A stretch of DNA of 64,000 nt from Desulfurobacterium pacificum. GTDB lineage: Bacteria; Aquificota; Aquificia; Desulfurobacteriales; Desulfurobacteriaceae. The notes beneath the pieces were generated by a model that did no database searches, had not been told where the DNA came from, and worked only from the letters and a program-made list of their open reading frames with translations. The stretch covers positions 186,001-250,000 of the forward strand of contig NZ_FXUB01000001.1 in assembly GCF_900182835.1 (NCBI RefSeq), written 5' to 3'. How positions within the stretch are numbered: the first letter of the stretch is position 1; each line of letters opens with the position of its first letter. Positions 37,469 to 45,626 of the stretch are shown here, one piece after another. Both the position numbers and the translations under genes were made by a program.

Positions 37469-38095
37469 TTAAATACCTACATAAAGAACAAACGGCAACA
37501 AAATGAGAAAAACAATTGAAAACGCGAAAAGAATAAAAGGAGCTACTGAAAATTCCATATACTCAAACTTAAAAACAGGCATCCCCTCCTGCGAGGCAAT
37601 TCCCTGAATCCACAGAAAACCTTTTGTGGAAATAAATGGTGAGTTAAACGCCACTATTCCTTCTGCTTTACCATCTTTATCCTGAATAAATACCCTGCAC
37701 TTTAAGTTTTGACTTTTAGGGTCAAAAGAAAAGTTCTCCAACGCCACCACTTTTCCGTCAATCTCCACGTAACTTTGCGGATACAGCAGAACATATTCAG
37801 CCTTCGCAGTGAAGCTGAAAATTAGTATCAAAGCTAAAATGCCAGCCACACAGAAATGGAAAAGAAACATCAACTTCTTTTTAAAAGAAAGACAAAAAAG
37901 CGTCTGCAGTGCAATAAATAAAAAAGAAAGCACGAGAAGAACAAGCCCTAAAATCCACCCCCACCCCGCCTTACTTAAAAACTGCTGAACTTCAAAAACC
38001 TGCACCACTCCCCTGTGAGAAAGCGAAAGAACAAAGGCAGAAACGCCAAAAAGCAGTATCAAAAACAAAAACAGCTTTACAGACCTAAAAACCAT
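37469..38095 (-). CDS. Small ResB-like membrane protein (cytochrome c maturation)
   Basis: The start is ATG at 38095, overlapping the CcsA-like gene by 11 bp; a longer frame inside that gene is rejected. The 208-residue protein has a first hydrophobic helix, a conserved-looking VFEVQQF linker, two central helices (about 47-90), a beta-rich periplasmic region (about 110-180, YVEIDGKVVALENFSFD) and a last helix. Its place after a CcsA-like gene and this topology suggest a reduced ResB/Ccs1, the apocytochrome-presenting partner. It is far shorter than typical ResB (450 or more residues), so the family call is tentative. Confidence 0.55.
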   Translation of the reverse strand: MVFRSVKLFLFLILLFGVSAFVLSLSHRGVVQVFEVQQFLSKAGWGWILGLVLLVLSFLFIALQTLFCLSFKKKLMFLFHFCVAGILALILIFSFTAKAEYVLLYPQSYVEIDGKVVALENFSFDPKSQNLKCRVFIQDKDGKAEGIVAFNSPFISTKGFLWIQGIASQEGMPVFKFEYMEFSVAPFILFAFSIVFLILLPFVLYVGI

Positions 38096-38774
38096 GAGTT
38101 CCTCCAAACAGGTAGTTAACGCCCAAAAACGTAAAGAGAACAATAACGCCTGCAAAAGCCACAAAGTAATCAGCATACCTTCTCAAAAAGCTGTCCTGTC
38201 TAACGTGAAGGAGAAACGCAAGGTAAAACCACAGCAAAAAAGAAAAGAGAGATTTAGGACCTATCGGGAAGATGTCCCCCCACGCCAGAAAAGCCCAAAT
38301 ACCGCCCACAACCATTGAAAGAGAAAAGAAAAAGAACGCAACCTTTAAAACAGCAAAACTTTCTCTCTTTTCTCTACTGAAGAAGTGCAAAACGGCAATC
38401 ACAGACGCCGAAAGAACAAAACCGTAGGCAATCATGGCACTTCCAACGTGAACCAAAAACAGAGGGGTTTTAATAATTGGCGGTATGTCTTTTATCTTAT
38501 CGCTCACAAACAGTAAAGGAACAGAAAAAAGAAGCGACAACGCGTAACCCACTCTGCTCTCTACCTTAGAAATCAACAAAGCTATTAAAAACGTTATTAC
38601 AAACAAAAGGATTGAATCAAAAGGGTCAAAAAACGGCGGAAAGCCGCAATTAACCGTTCTTAAAGCAGCAACAGCAACAAAGAAAAAGAGGGAAACAGCA
38701 CCTAAAAGGCGAATCGGCTTAAAAACAGCAATCAAGAGTGAGACAATCCCCAAAAGAAGCACAATCTTATCCAT
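38085..38774 (-). CDS. CcsA/CcmC-like haem-handling membrane protein (short, divergent)
   Basis: The 229-residue protein has about seven hydrophobic helices. The CcsA-like core is in the second half: LVHVGSAMIAYGFVLSA, then WAFLAWGDIFPIGPKSLFSFLLWFYLAFLLHVR (read in two parts around 164-195). The two helix-associated His of CcsA are present, but the tryptophan-rich WGxxWxWD motif is degenerate (WGDIFPIGP). It probably exports or presents haem with its ResB-like partner for cytochrome c maturation. It is preceded by GGAGATGG before the ATG and is divergent from moaCB. Confidence 0.72.
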   Translation of the reverse strand: MDKIVLLLGIVSLLIAVFKPIRLLGAVSLFFFVAVAALRTVNCGFPPFFDPFDSILLFVITFLIALLISKVESRVGYALSLLFSVPLLFVSDKIKDIPPIIKTPLFLVHVGSAMIAYGFVLSASVIAVLHFFSREKRESFAVLKVAFFFFSLSMVVGGIWAFLAWGDIFPIGPKSLFSFLLWFYLAFLLHVRQDSFLRRYADYFVAFAGVIVLFTFLGVNYLFGGTHGF

Positions 38775-38820
38775 CTCCCTTCTCCTTAAATTAGTGGGCT
38801 AATTATCATACAACAAATCT

Positions 38821-38826
38821 TATAAT
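38821..38826 (+). promoter_or_regulatory. Probable -10 element for the moaCB-mobA-moaE operon
   Basis: TATAAT at 38821-38826 lies 27 bp before the moaCB ATG, in the 79-bp gap to the divergent CcsA-like gene. The -35 region (GCTAAT) is poor. No Moco riboswitch structure fits in this short leader. Confidence 0.5.
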
Positions 38827-38853
38827 TTCATTAAAGTTTCATAGGAGGTTAAA

Positions 38854-39765
38854 ATGAAAACGGTAGACATAACGACAAAGTTTGACAACTTAAGAACGGC
38901 AAAAGCCGTTGGTAGAATTAAATTATCGCCGGAAACGATAAAGAAAATCGTAAATAGAGAAATACCCAAAGGTGATGTTTTAGCAGCAGCCCAGATAGCA
39001 GGCATAATGGGCGCAAAAAAGACGGCCGAACTCATGCCTTTCTGCCATCCCATACCTATTGACCACATAGAAGTAAACACGAAAGTTGGTGAAAACTATA
39101 TAGAAGTTGAAGCAGAAGTAAGGGGAATCTGGAGAACAGGCTACGAGGTAGAAGCGGTAAACGGCGTAATGATGGCTCTGTTAAACATCTTTGACATGTG
39201 CAAAGCCTTTGACAAAAACATGGAAATCGGTGAAATAAAGGTGGTTTCAAAGAGCGGAGGAAAGTCAGACTGGGCAGAAGACTTAAAAGGCGTGAAGGTT
39301 GCCGTTATAACGGTAAGTGACTCTGCAAGCAGGGGCGAAAGGAAAGACAAAAGCGGTAAGCTGGCAATGGAAATCGTAAAAGAATACGGCGGTGAAGTTA
39401 TAGGCTACAAAGTGGTTCCAGACGAGAAAGAAGAAATTAAAAAAGCCATCTTGGAATTTAAAGATAAAGGGGCAAATCTCATTTTAACGACTGGCGGAAC
39501 AGGTTTCAGTCCGAGGGACGTTACGCCGGAAGCAACAGAAGAAGTGATAGGGAAGGAGATGGTGGGATTTTCTGAAGCCATGCACATTTTAGGTGTCAGG
39601 TTTACTCCAAAAGCCCTGATGTCAAGGGCAAAAGCGGGAATAATAGACCAGAACTGCATAGTAATAAACCTGCCCGGAAGTTCAAAAGGCGTAGAGCAAA
39701 ATCTCAGAACCTTTGCTCCGCTGATAAAACACGCCCTTAAAATGTCCGCCGGAGGTAGACACTGA
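38854..39765 (+). CDS. MoaC-MogA/MoaB fusion, molybdenum cofactor biosynthesis
   Basis: The 303-residue protein joins MoaC (about 1-148; MPFCHPIPIDHIEV, EAVNGVMMALLNIFDMCKA split near 96-115, SGGKSDW) to a MogA/MoaB domain (about 150-303; VSDSASRGERKDKSG, TTGGTGFSPRDVTPEAT, NLPGSSKGV). MoaC makes cyclic pyranopterin monophosphate with MoaA; MogA/MoaB adenylates molybdopterin. Such MoaCB fusions are known in a few bacteria. It is first in an operon with mobA and moaE, and AGGAGG precedes its ATG. Confidence 0.94.
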   Translation: MKTVDITTKFDNLRTAKAVGRIKLSPETIKKIVNREIPKGDVLAAAQIAGIMGAKKTAELMPFCHPIPIDHIEVNTKVGENYIEVEAEVRGIWRTGYEVEAVNGVMMALLNIFDMCKAFDKNMEIGEIKVVSKSGGKSDWAEDLKGVKVAVITVSDSASRGERKDKSGKLAMEIVKEYGGEVIGYKVVPDEKEEIKKAILEFKDKGANLILTTGGTGFSPRDVTPEATEEVIGKEMVGFSEAMHILGVRFTPKALMSRAKAGIIDQNCIVINLPGSSKGVEQNLRTFAPLIKHALKMSAGGRH

Positions 39766-40340
39766 TAACGGCAGCCGTTTTAGCAGGGGGGAAAAGTAAA
39801 AGGTTCGGCAGCGACAAGCTACTCCAGCCGTTTTTCGGTAAAACGGTTATTGAAAGAGTCGTAGAAGCTCTTTCACCTTTTAACGAAGTCTTGATAATAA
39901 CGAAAAATCCCCCCAAACTCCCCTCCACTCTCTCAAAAAACAGCAAAGTCAAGCTGATAACCGAAATCTTTACCGAACAATCCCCCCTATACGGACTTTT
40001 TACCGCCCTCAAACACGCCACTTTTGATAAGGTTCTAATAGTTCCCGGTGATGCGCCTCTCTTCTCTCCTCTCTTTCTTTACCACTTTGCCCGAATGGAA
40101 GCCCCGGCTTTCATAGTAGAAAACGGCAGAAAACACCCACTAATCTGCATCCTGAAAAAAATCCACATAACAGCAGTAGAAGAACTCATTAAAGAAAACA
40201 TGCACAAAGTAGCCGAACTCCACAAAAAGATAAACAGCAAAGAAGTTAACTTTGACCAATTCAAAGTTTTTGACTACAGAAAAAAATCGCTTATAAATGT
40301 GAATAGAAAGGAGGATTTCTATGAAGCTCTCTACCGATAA
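39762..40340 (+). CDS. mobA: Molybdenum cofactor guanylyltransferase MobA with apparent CTG start
   Basis: The N-terminal nucleotide-binding motif of MobA (TAAVLAGGKSKRFGSDK) is encoded from 39768 onward. In that frame there is a TAG at 39756-39758 and no ATG, GTG or TTG before the motif. The only plausible initiator is CTG at 39762-39764, six bases after GGAGG (39751-39755) and overlapping the moaCB stop as CTGA. The 192-residue product also has VPGDAPLFSPLF near 90 and a C-terminal NVNRKEDF. MobA attaches GMP to molybdopterin. A GGGGATTTTT-type site is at 39903-39912. ATA at 39765 is the only alternative initiator. Confidence 0.85.
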   Translation: MITAAVLAGGKSKRFGSDKLLQPFFGKTVIERVVEALSPFNEVLIITKNPPKLPSTLSKNSKVKLITEIFTEQSPLYGLFTALKHATFDKVLIVPGDAPLFSPLFLYHFARMEAPAFIVENGRKHPLICILKKIHITAVEELIKENMHKVAELHKKINSKEVNFDQFKVFDYRKKSLINVNRKEDFYEALYR

Positions 40341-40677
40341 AATAATCAAAAAACTTAAAGAAAAAGCCAATCCTGAAAATTTAGGAATGATATTAGTTCA
40401 CAACGGCATTGTCAGAGGAACTTCAAAATCCGGCAAGAAAGTTAACGGAATGAAGCTAACCTGCGACAGAGAAAAACTGCGCAAAACCGTTCAGGAACTT
40501 GAAAGAAAAGAAGGCATAGAAGGAATAGAAGTAGTGATAAACGAAGGAAACTTAAAAGTAGGTGACACGATAATGATAGTAGCAGTAGCCGGAAGCTACC
40601 GCTCCACAGTAATTCCCGTGTTTGAAGAACTTCTGACTAAACTCAAAACCGAAATTCTGAAAGAAGTAGAAATTTAG
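40321..40677 (+). CDS. moaE: Molybdopterin synthase catalytic subunit MoaE-like
   Basis: The 118-residue protein has ILVHNGIVRGTSKSGKKV near 24-41, a central EVVINEGNLKVGDTIMIVAVAG segment and the VFPAL-like VIPVFEELLTKLK end. These match MoaE, which transfers sulfur from MoaD thiocarboxylate to cyclic pyranopterin. The N-terminal half is shorter than usual and moaD is not adjacent. The ATG at 40321 overlaps mobA by 20 bp and has AAAGGAGG in front. Confidence 0.85.
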   Translation: MKLSTDKIIKKLKEKANPENLGMILVHNGIVRGTSKSGKKVNGMKLTCDREKLRKTVQELERKEGIEGIEVVINEGNLKVGDTIMIVAVAGSYRSTVIPVFEELLTKLKTEILKEVEI

Positions 40678-40693
40678 AGGGACGCTAAAAACT

Positions 40694-41239
40694 TTAAATC
40701 CTTTTCCAAACAGCAGAGATATCCACTTTGAAAGGACAGTCAATTTCAAACGTAAAGGAACCTGAATCGCTATCAAAGACTTTTTCAAATTTTCCGTTTT
40801 TCAGCTCAAAAACCCTCATCTTCTTAATGTCTGGGTAAACAAGGGCATAAAACTTCACCTTCTCCTTTTCATAGAGAGAAAACTTTATCTTCTCATCTTT
40901 AAAAGAAGTTGTCTTTGACACTATCTCAAAAACTACTTCTGGCGTTTTTTTAAGGTGTTCCTCAAGTTCTATCTCTCCACAGACCACTACTAAATCAGGT
41001 CTTACCACCGTTCTTTCGTCTATTATCCAATCAATTTCCTGACAGACATAACATCCTTTAGGACAATCTTCAAGTTGCTCCTCTATTTGTTTAAACAACA
41101 AGCCAGAAATACGCTGATGCTTCCAGATAGGAGAAGGAGCCATAGCATAAGGAATACCATCTATCAATTCCCAATTCCCTTCCCAGAATTTATAGTCTTC
41201 CACAGTATAACGAGGTAAGAATTCCTTAGCAGTTGTCAC
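40694..41239 (-). CDS. Uma2-family (DUF820) restriction-endonuclease-fold protein
   Basis: The 181-residue protein starts with GTG at 41239 (AAGGGG upstream). It has the Uma2 signature: YTVEDYKFWEGNWELIDGIPYAMAPSP at the N-terminus, the PD-(D/E)XK core VVRPDLVVVCGEIE, VFEIVSKTTSFKDEKIKFSLYEK and LVYPDIKKMRVF. The catalytic Asp, Glu and Lys positions appear intact. The family is common in cyanobacteria and often mobile, with no firm function. The gene lies alone between the moaE end and a ProC-like gene. Confidence 0.88.
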   Translation of the reverse strand: MTTAKEFLPRYTVEDYKFWEGNWELIDGIPYAMAPSPIWKHQRISGLLFKQIEEQLEDCPKGCYVCQEIDWIIDERTVVRPDLVVVCGEIELEEHLKKTPEVVFEIVSKTTSFKDEKIKFSLYEKEKVKFYALVYPDIKKMRVFELKNGKFEKVFDSDSGSFTFEIDCPFKVDISAVWKRI

Positions 41240-41303
41240 AATACGCCCCTTCCAACATTGCCATTTGTATTTAAATTATTCATAACATACAACCCGTCAA
41301 CTT

Positions 41304-42080
41304 TTAAGGTGAAATCTTCTTAAACAGCTTAAGCAACGTTTCCTCATAAATTTTTCTGATTACTTCCTCTTTATCTTTCAAAGGCTTAACAGGTATCAAA
41401 TCTTTTACCAGTTCCCTGTCCAGTTTCTCATCGTAAAACATATCTACCGCTGCTTTTAAAGTCTCACCAACAGCTCTCTTTGCCTCATCTCTATCCAGTC
41501 CCATCTTAACACCAAGTTCTTCAATAGTTTCCCACTGAAAGTAAAAGTATGTAGGAAGCATCGCAGAAACTATTGCATAAGCTTCAAGTTTTCTTTCTTC
41601 AACTTCAACAACCTGCCCTAACAAAGAGAAAATCCCCTTCAAACTTCCTTTTTCATCCTCAGGAAAATCAGGAGCAAAAGCCACAGGATTGTAACCTCTG
41701 TTAATAAAAGAAGTAGCCGTCGGTATCATCCTCATCACCTTCTTAACGCCAAGAGCAGAAGATATTTTCTTTATCGTGAACTTAGGCGCCAAAGAGATTA
41801 CAGTCACATTATTCCCTAACTTTCCAGACAACTTTTCAAGAACTTCTGCCATAGCAGGAGGATGAACTGCAAGGCAAACTATATCTTTCCCCTCTATTTC
41901 ATCTATGCTACTTAAAACCTTTACATTAGAAAAATCCTCCCCCAACCTCCTACTCACCTCCTCATTAACATCGTAAACCCTTACCTCAGGCTCATATCCT
42001 CTATTCTTAAATCCCTGAAGCAAAATCCTTACCACCCTTCCAGCACCCACAAACTCAAAGCATCTCTTTTCCATCTGCAA
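41304..42080 (-). CDS. Pyrroline-5-carboxylate reductase-like NAD(P)-binding protein
   Basis: The 258-residue protein has an N-terminal Rossmann domain with FVGAGRVVRILLQGF, CLAVHPPAMAEVLEKL near 70 and ISLAPKFTIKKIS, then RMIPTATSFINRGYNPVAFAP near 120-140, which matches the RxMPN region of ProC in relaxed form, and a helical dimerisation part (VSAMLPTYFYFQWETIEELG). True ProC has a stricter MPN-x-P-A segment, so the exact reaction is uncertain. It is divergent from the tRNA nucleotidyltransferase fusion gene. Confidence 0.75.
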   Translation of the reverse strand: MQMEKRCFEFVGAGRVVRILLQGFKNRGYEPEVRVYDVNEEVSRRLGEDFSNVKVLSSIDEIEGKDIVCLAVHPPAMAEVLEKLSGKLGNNVTVISLAPKFTIKKISSALGVKKVMRMIPTATSFINRGYNPVAFAPDFPEDEKGSLKGIFSLLGQVVEVEERKLEAYAIVSAMLPTYFYFQWETIEELGVKMGLDRDEAKRAVGETLKAAVDMFYDEKLDRELVKDLIPVKPLKDKEEVIRKIYEETLLKLFKKISP

Positions 42081-42166
42081 CCTCCTTATTTGGTGTATGA
42101 CAAACTAAAATATATCTCAAATCATTTCTGGTGAACAGCATCTAAAAAGCATAAAATTCCGTTACT

Positions 42167-44809
42167 ATGGAAAAGACAGTAATCACAACCCACAGAAACA
42201 TGGATTTAGACGCTTTAGGCGCAGTTTTAGCCACTTCAAAGCTTCATCCAGAAGCAGAAATCGTTCTGCCAGACACAAAAGGCAGCGACGTTATAAAACT
42301 TCTAAGCGAAAACAAAGACGTAATAAACTATACAGAAGCAAACTCTTTTGAAGGAAGAATAAAGAAACTCATAATTGTTGATACAGATTCAATAGACAGA
42401 ATACCTGAAAACGTCAAAGAAAACCTTTCAGAAAATGCCGAAATAATCGTTTACGACCACCATTCAGGCACCTTTGACATCAAAACAAAGGAGTTCCACT
42501 TCAAAAACGCAGGTGCTGTAACGTCAATGTTAACGCTCGTTCTCAAAGGAAAGAGAATAATCCCCTCACCCATAGAAAGTTCCATAATGTTAACAGGTAT
42601 TTACTCCGATACAGGTAGCTTTAAATTTCCCGGCACCACTCCCCTTGACTTCATAGCTGCTGCATATCTACTAAGCTGCGGTGCAAACCTTGAATTTGTT
42701 AAAAGATACCTGCCCCAAGAACTTACTGAAGAAGAGTTAAGTTATCTGAAAACTTTAACAGATAACCTCAACGTTACAGAAATAAACGGAAACCGCATAG
42801 GAATAACTTACGCAAGATTTGACAACTATATTGGAGATATAGCCCACCTGATAAGCAAACTGATAGAAATTACAGGTCTCCCAGCTATAATAGGCGTAGT
42901 AGAGATAGAAAAAACAACTTTCATCATAGGAAGGTCTCGCTCACCCAAAATTGACGTATCAAAAGTAGCAACAGCTTTTGGTGGAGGCGGACACAAAGAA
43001 GCTGCATCAGCCGCAATAAAAGGAAAAACAGCTTTTGAAGTTTTAGAAAAATTGAAGGAAATTTTGCCCAAAGCCGTTGAACCGCTCAAAAAAGCTTCAG
43101 ACATTATGACTACCCCACCTATAACAGTCAGCAAGGAACTCACCGTCTCAGAAGCAAGATTAACGCTCATGAAAAACGGAATAAACGCTGCTCCAGTAAT
43201 AGACAAAACCGGAAAAATATTAGGCATAATAAACCGAAGCTTGTTAGATAAAGCGGTATACATGGGATTGGAAAAAGAGAAAGTAGAAAACGTGATGGAA
43301 AGAGAGTTTTACTCTGTATCACCAGACGATTCCATCAATTTAGTAGAAGAGATAATAATAGACAAACACCAGAGCTTTGTTCCCGTAATAAAAGATGAAA
43401 AACCTATCGGCGTTATAACAAGAACTGATATTTTAGTAAACCTTCACCGAGACGAAATAAACGAGATTGAAAAGTTTTATGAAAATAGATTTAAAGTATC
43501 ACCAAAAACAAAGAACATCGCGCAGAAACTCAAAGAAGCTCTACCTAAAGAGCTTTTCTCTCTCATCAAAAAAATAGGAGAAACAGCCGAAAATTTAGGA
43601 ATAAACGCTTACATAATTGGCGGCTTCGTTAGAGACCTCATAATAGGCAGGAAAAACTTCGACCTTGACGTTGTAGTAGAAGGCGATGCAACCGAGTTTG
43701 CTAAGAAAATAGCAAAACTCTTTAATGCAAAAGTTCACACCTTTGACAGATTTAAAACGGCAACGGTAGTTTTCCCTGACGGAAACAGAATAGACTTTGC
43801 TTCAGCCCGAACAGAAGTCTATCGCTCACCCGGTGCCTTGCCTGAAGTTGACATGGCACCGCTTAAAAAAGACTTGATGAGAAGAGACTTCACCATAAAC
43901 ACTTTAGCAGTAAAAATAAACTCAAAAGATTTTGGAAAACTAATAGACTTCTTCGGCGGCTTAAAAGACATAAAAGACAGAAAAATCCGCGTCCTTCACT
44001 CCCTTTCCTTCGTAGAAGACCCAACCAGAATTTTAAGAGCTTTAAGATTCGCCACACGTTACAGGTTTGAATTAGGAAGTCACACAGAAAAACTCCTAAA
44101 AATGGCTGTTCAAAGGAAGTTGTTTAAAACAGTTGAAGGACAAAGAATATACCACGAATTGAAACAAATAATGTTAGAAGACAATCCTTTAAGAGTATTA
44201 AACAAGCTTGAACAGTATAAAGTGCTATCTTCTCTATTTGACAACCTAAATTGGAACAGATGGGAAAAAGACCTATTTGAAAGGTTAAGAAAAGTTGTAA
44301 TATGGCATAAACTAAACTTCCCAGAAAGTTCCATTAACTACCATCTACCTTTCTTTGGCGCTCTTTTTTTAAAAGAGGATTACGAAGATGTTAATAGATA
44401 TCTCTCTTTTCTATCCGTCCCTGAAAAAGAGAAAAAAGAAATCCTTGATATGTGCCGCCTCATAATTCCTACAATAAAACGGATAGAAAAAGCGAAAAAG
44501 AATAGCGAAATCTATTCCTTACTGAAAAGTAAAAGCGAAGAGTTTATTCTTCTCTTGGCTGCTTATCCAGAATCTGAAGAGACAAGGGAGAAAATTCTTA
44601 AATATTTGAAGGAATGGAAAGACGTTAAACCTTTAGTTAGCGGTAAAGACCTAATCAACCGCTTTAAACTCAAACCAGGTCCCATTTTCAAAGAAATTCT
44701 AAATAAGTTAAAATATGCAATAATTGATGAAAAAATTCCTGAAGATAACAAGGAGAAACAGCTCAGCTACGTGGAGAAGTTATTAGATGAGAACCGAAAA
44801 ATGGACTGA
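42167..44809 (+). CDS. DHH phosphoesterase-CBS-tRNA nucleotidyltransferase fusion
   Basis: The 880-residue protein has three parts. Residues 1-305 are a DHH/DHHA1 phosphoesterase (THRNMDLDALGA, VDTDS, YDHHSG, FGGGGHKEAASA). Residues 310-430 are a pair of CBS domains (ITRTDILVNLH at the end). Residues 455-880 are a class II poly(A) polymerase/CCA-adding enzyme (GGFVRDLI, FDLDVVVEGDA, RRDFTINTLA, EDPTRILRALRFA). It probably adds A or CCA to tRNA 3' ends while the DHH part degrades short RNA or oligonucleotides. Fusions like this are known in some Aquificota and deltaproteobacteria. Its end overlaps gspC by 23 bp. Confidence 0.9.
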   Translation: MEKTVITTHRNMDLDALGAVLATSKLHPEAEIVLPDTKGSDVIKLLSENKDVINYTEANSFEGRIKKLIIVDTDSIDRIPENVKENLSENAEIIVYDHHSGTFDIKTKEFHFKNAGAVTSMLTLVLKGKRIIPSPIESSIMLTGIYSDTGSFKFPGTTPLDFIAAAYLLSCGANLEFVKRYLPQELTEEELSYLKTLTDNLNVTEINGNRIGITYARFDNYIGDIAHLISKLIEITGLPAIIGVVEIEKTTFIIGRSRSPKIDVSKVATAFGGGGHKEAASAAIKGKTAFEVLEKLKEILPKAVEPLKKASDIMTTPPITVSKELTVSEARLTLMKNGINAAPVIDKTGKILGIINRSLLDKAVYMGLEKEKVENVMEREFYSVSPDDSINLVEEIIIDKHQSFVPVIKDEKPIGVITRTDILVNLHRDEINEIEKFYENRFKVSPKTKNIAQKLKEALPKELFSLIKKIGETAENLGINAYIIGGFVRDLIIGRKNFDLDVVVEGDATEFAKKIAKLFNAKVHTFDRFKTATVVFPDGNRIDFASARTEVYRSPGALPEVDMAPLKKDLMRRDFTINTLAVKINSKDFGKLIDFFGGLKDIKDRKIRVLHSLSFVEDPTRILRALRFATRYRFELGSHTEKLLKMAVQRKLFKTVEGQRIYHELKQIMLEDNPLRVLNKLEQYKVLSSLFDNLNWNRWEKDLFERLRKVVIWHKLNFPESSINYHLPFFGALFLKEDYEDVNRYLSFLSVPEKEKKEILDMCRLIIPTIKRIEKAKKNSEIYSLLKSKSEEFILLLAAYPESEETREKILKYLKEWKDVKPLVSGKDLINRFKLKPGPIFKEILNKLKYAIIDEKIPEDNKEKQLSYVEKLLDENRKMD

Positions 44810-45617
44810 ATTTATCGTAATTTTACCACTAATCTTTTTAGCCTTCGCCATTTCTTCCTTCATTTCATCTCTATTCCTTTTCAAGCTAAAACCCTGTTTA
44901 AACATAACGAGCGTCAAACTCCAACAACAAAGGTTGGAACTTCCTATTTTCACTCCCTTAGAAAAAGAAGGTTTTTTCAAATCCCCTTCCAAAAATCTCA
45001 AACAAACCTCCGCTTCACTCCCCCAAAAACAAACTGTTACCTTTAATTTGGACAACTACGTATTAAAAGGCACTATAATCTGTAGTCAGTGTAAACACAG
45101 CATTGCCCTCTTAAAAGATATGAAAACAGGAAAAACACAACCAGTTACAGTAGGCGAGGAAATTAACGGTTTTAAAGTTAAAGAGATAGCTCCAGAATAC
45201 GTAATCTTCTCAAGAGATGGAAAGGAAATTCAACTTAGGCTATTCAAAACAAAAGCTAACCAGAGTAGTAAGATAAGCACCGTATCACCTATCAGTTCTA
45301 TCTCAAAGCGTACCTATACGGTTAAAAGGAGTGAAATAATAAAAGAAATTTCATCAGGAAAATTCCTCAGATACATAAACATCCTTCCAGTTGAAAAACC
45401 TCAGTCAGGTTTAAAGGTAATTTACGTAAATCCAAGAAGTTTCATCTACAAGTTAGGAATTAGACCTGGAGATATTATCGTTTCAATCAATAATATTGCC
45501 ATAAGAACTCCTGAAGATTCATTTTCAGCTTTTGAACAGCTTAAATCCTCTGACTCTGTAACAATAACGGTTTATAGAAATAGAAAACAAGTAACACTTC
45601 ATTATGAACTGGAATAG
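44787..45617 (+). CDS. gspC: Type II secretion inner-membrane protein GspC
   Basis: The 276-residue protein has one N-terminal membrane helix (about 8-34), a linker, an HR-type beta domain (about 85-150, YVLKGTIICSQC and GEEINGFKVKEIAPEYV) and a C-terminal PDZ domain (about 205-276, YVNPRSFIYKLGIRPGDIIVSINNI). GspC links the inner-membrane platform to the secretin. The HR domain contains an unexpected CSQC pair. It is first in a gspC-D-E-F series and overlaps the upstream fusion gene. Confidence 0.88.
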   Translation: MRTEKWTEFIVILPLIFLAFAISSFISSLFLFKLKPCLNITSVKLQQQRLELPIFTPLEKEGFFKSPSKNLKQTSASLPQKQTVTFNLDNYVLKGTIICSQCKHSIALLKDMKTGKTQPVTVGEEINGFKVKEIAPEYVIFSRDGKEIQLRLFKTKANQSSKISTVSPISSISKRTYTVKRSEIIKEISSGKFLRYINILPVEKPQSGLKVIYVNPRSFIYKLGIRPGDIIVSINNIAIRTPEDSFSAFEQLKSSDSVTITVYRNRKQVTLHYELE

Positions 45618-45626
45618 GAGGAAGTT

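Noticed and set aside
39891-40340. Shorter mobA starting at an internal TTG
   Set aside because: It would remove the LAGGKSKRFGSDK nucleotide-binding motif that is plainly encoded upstream in the same frame.
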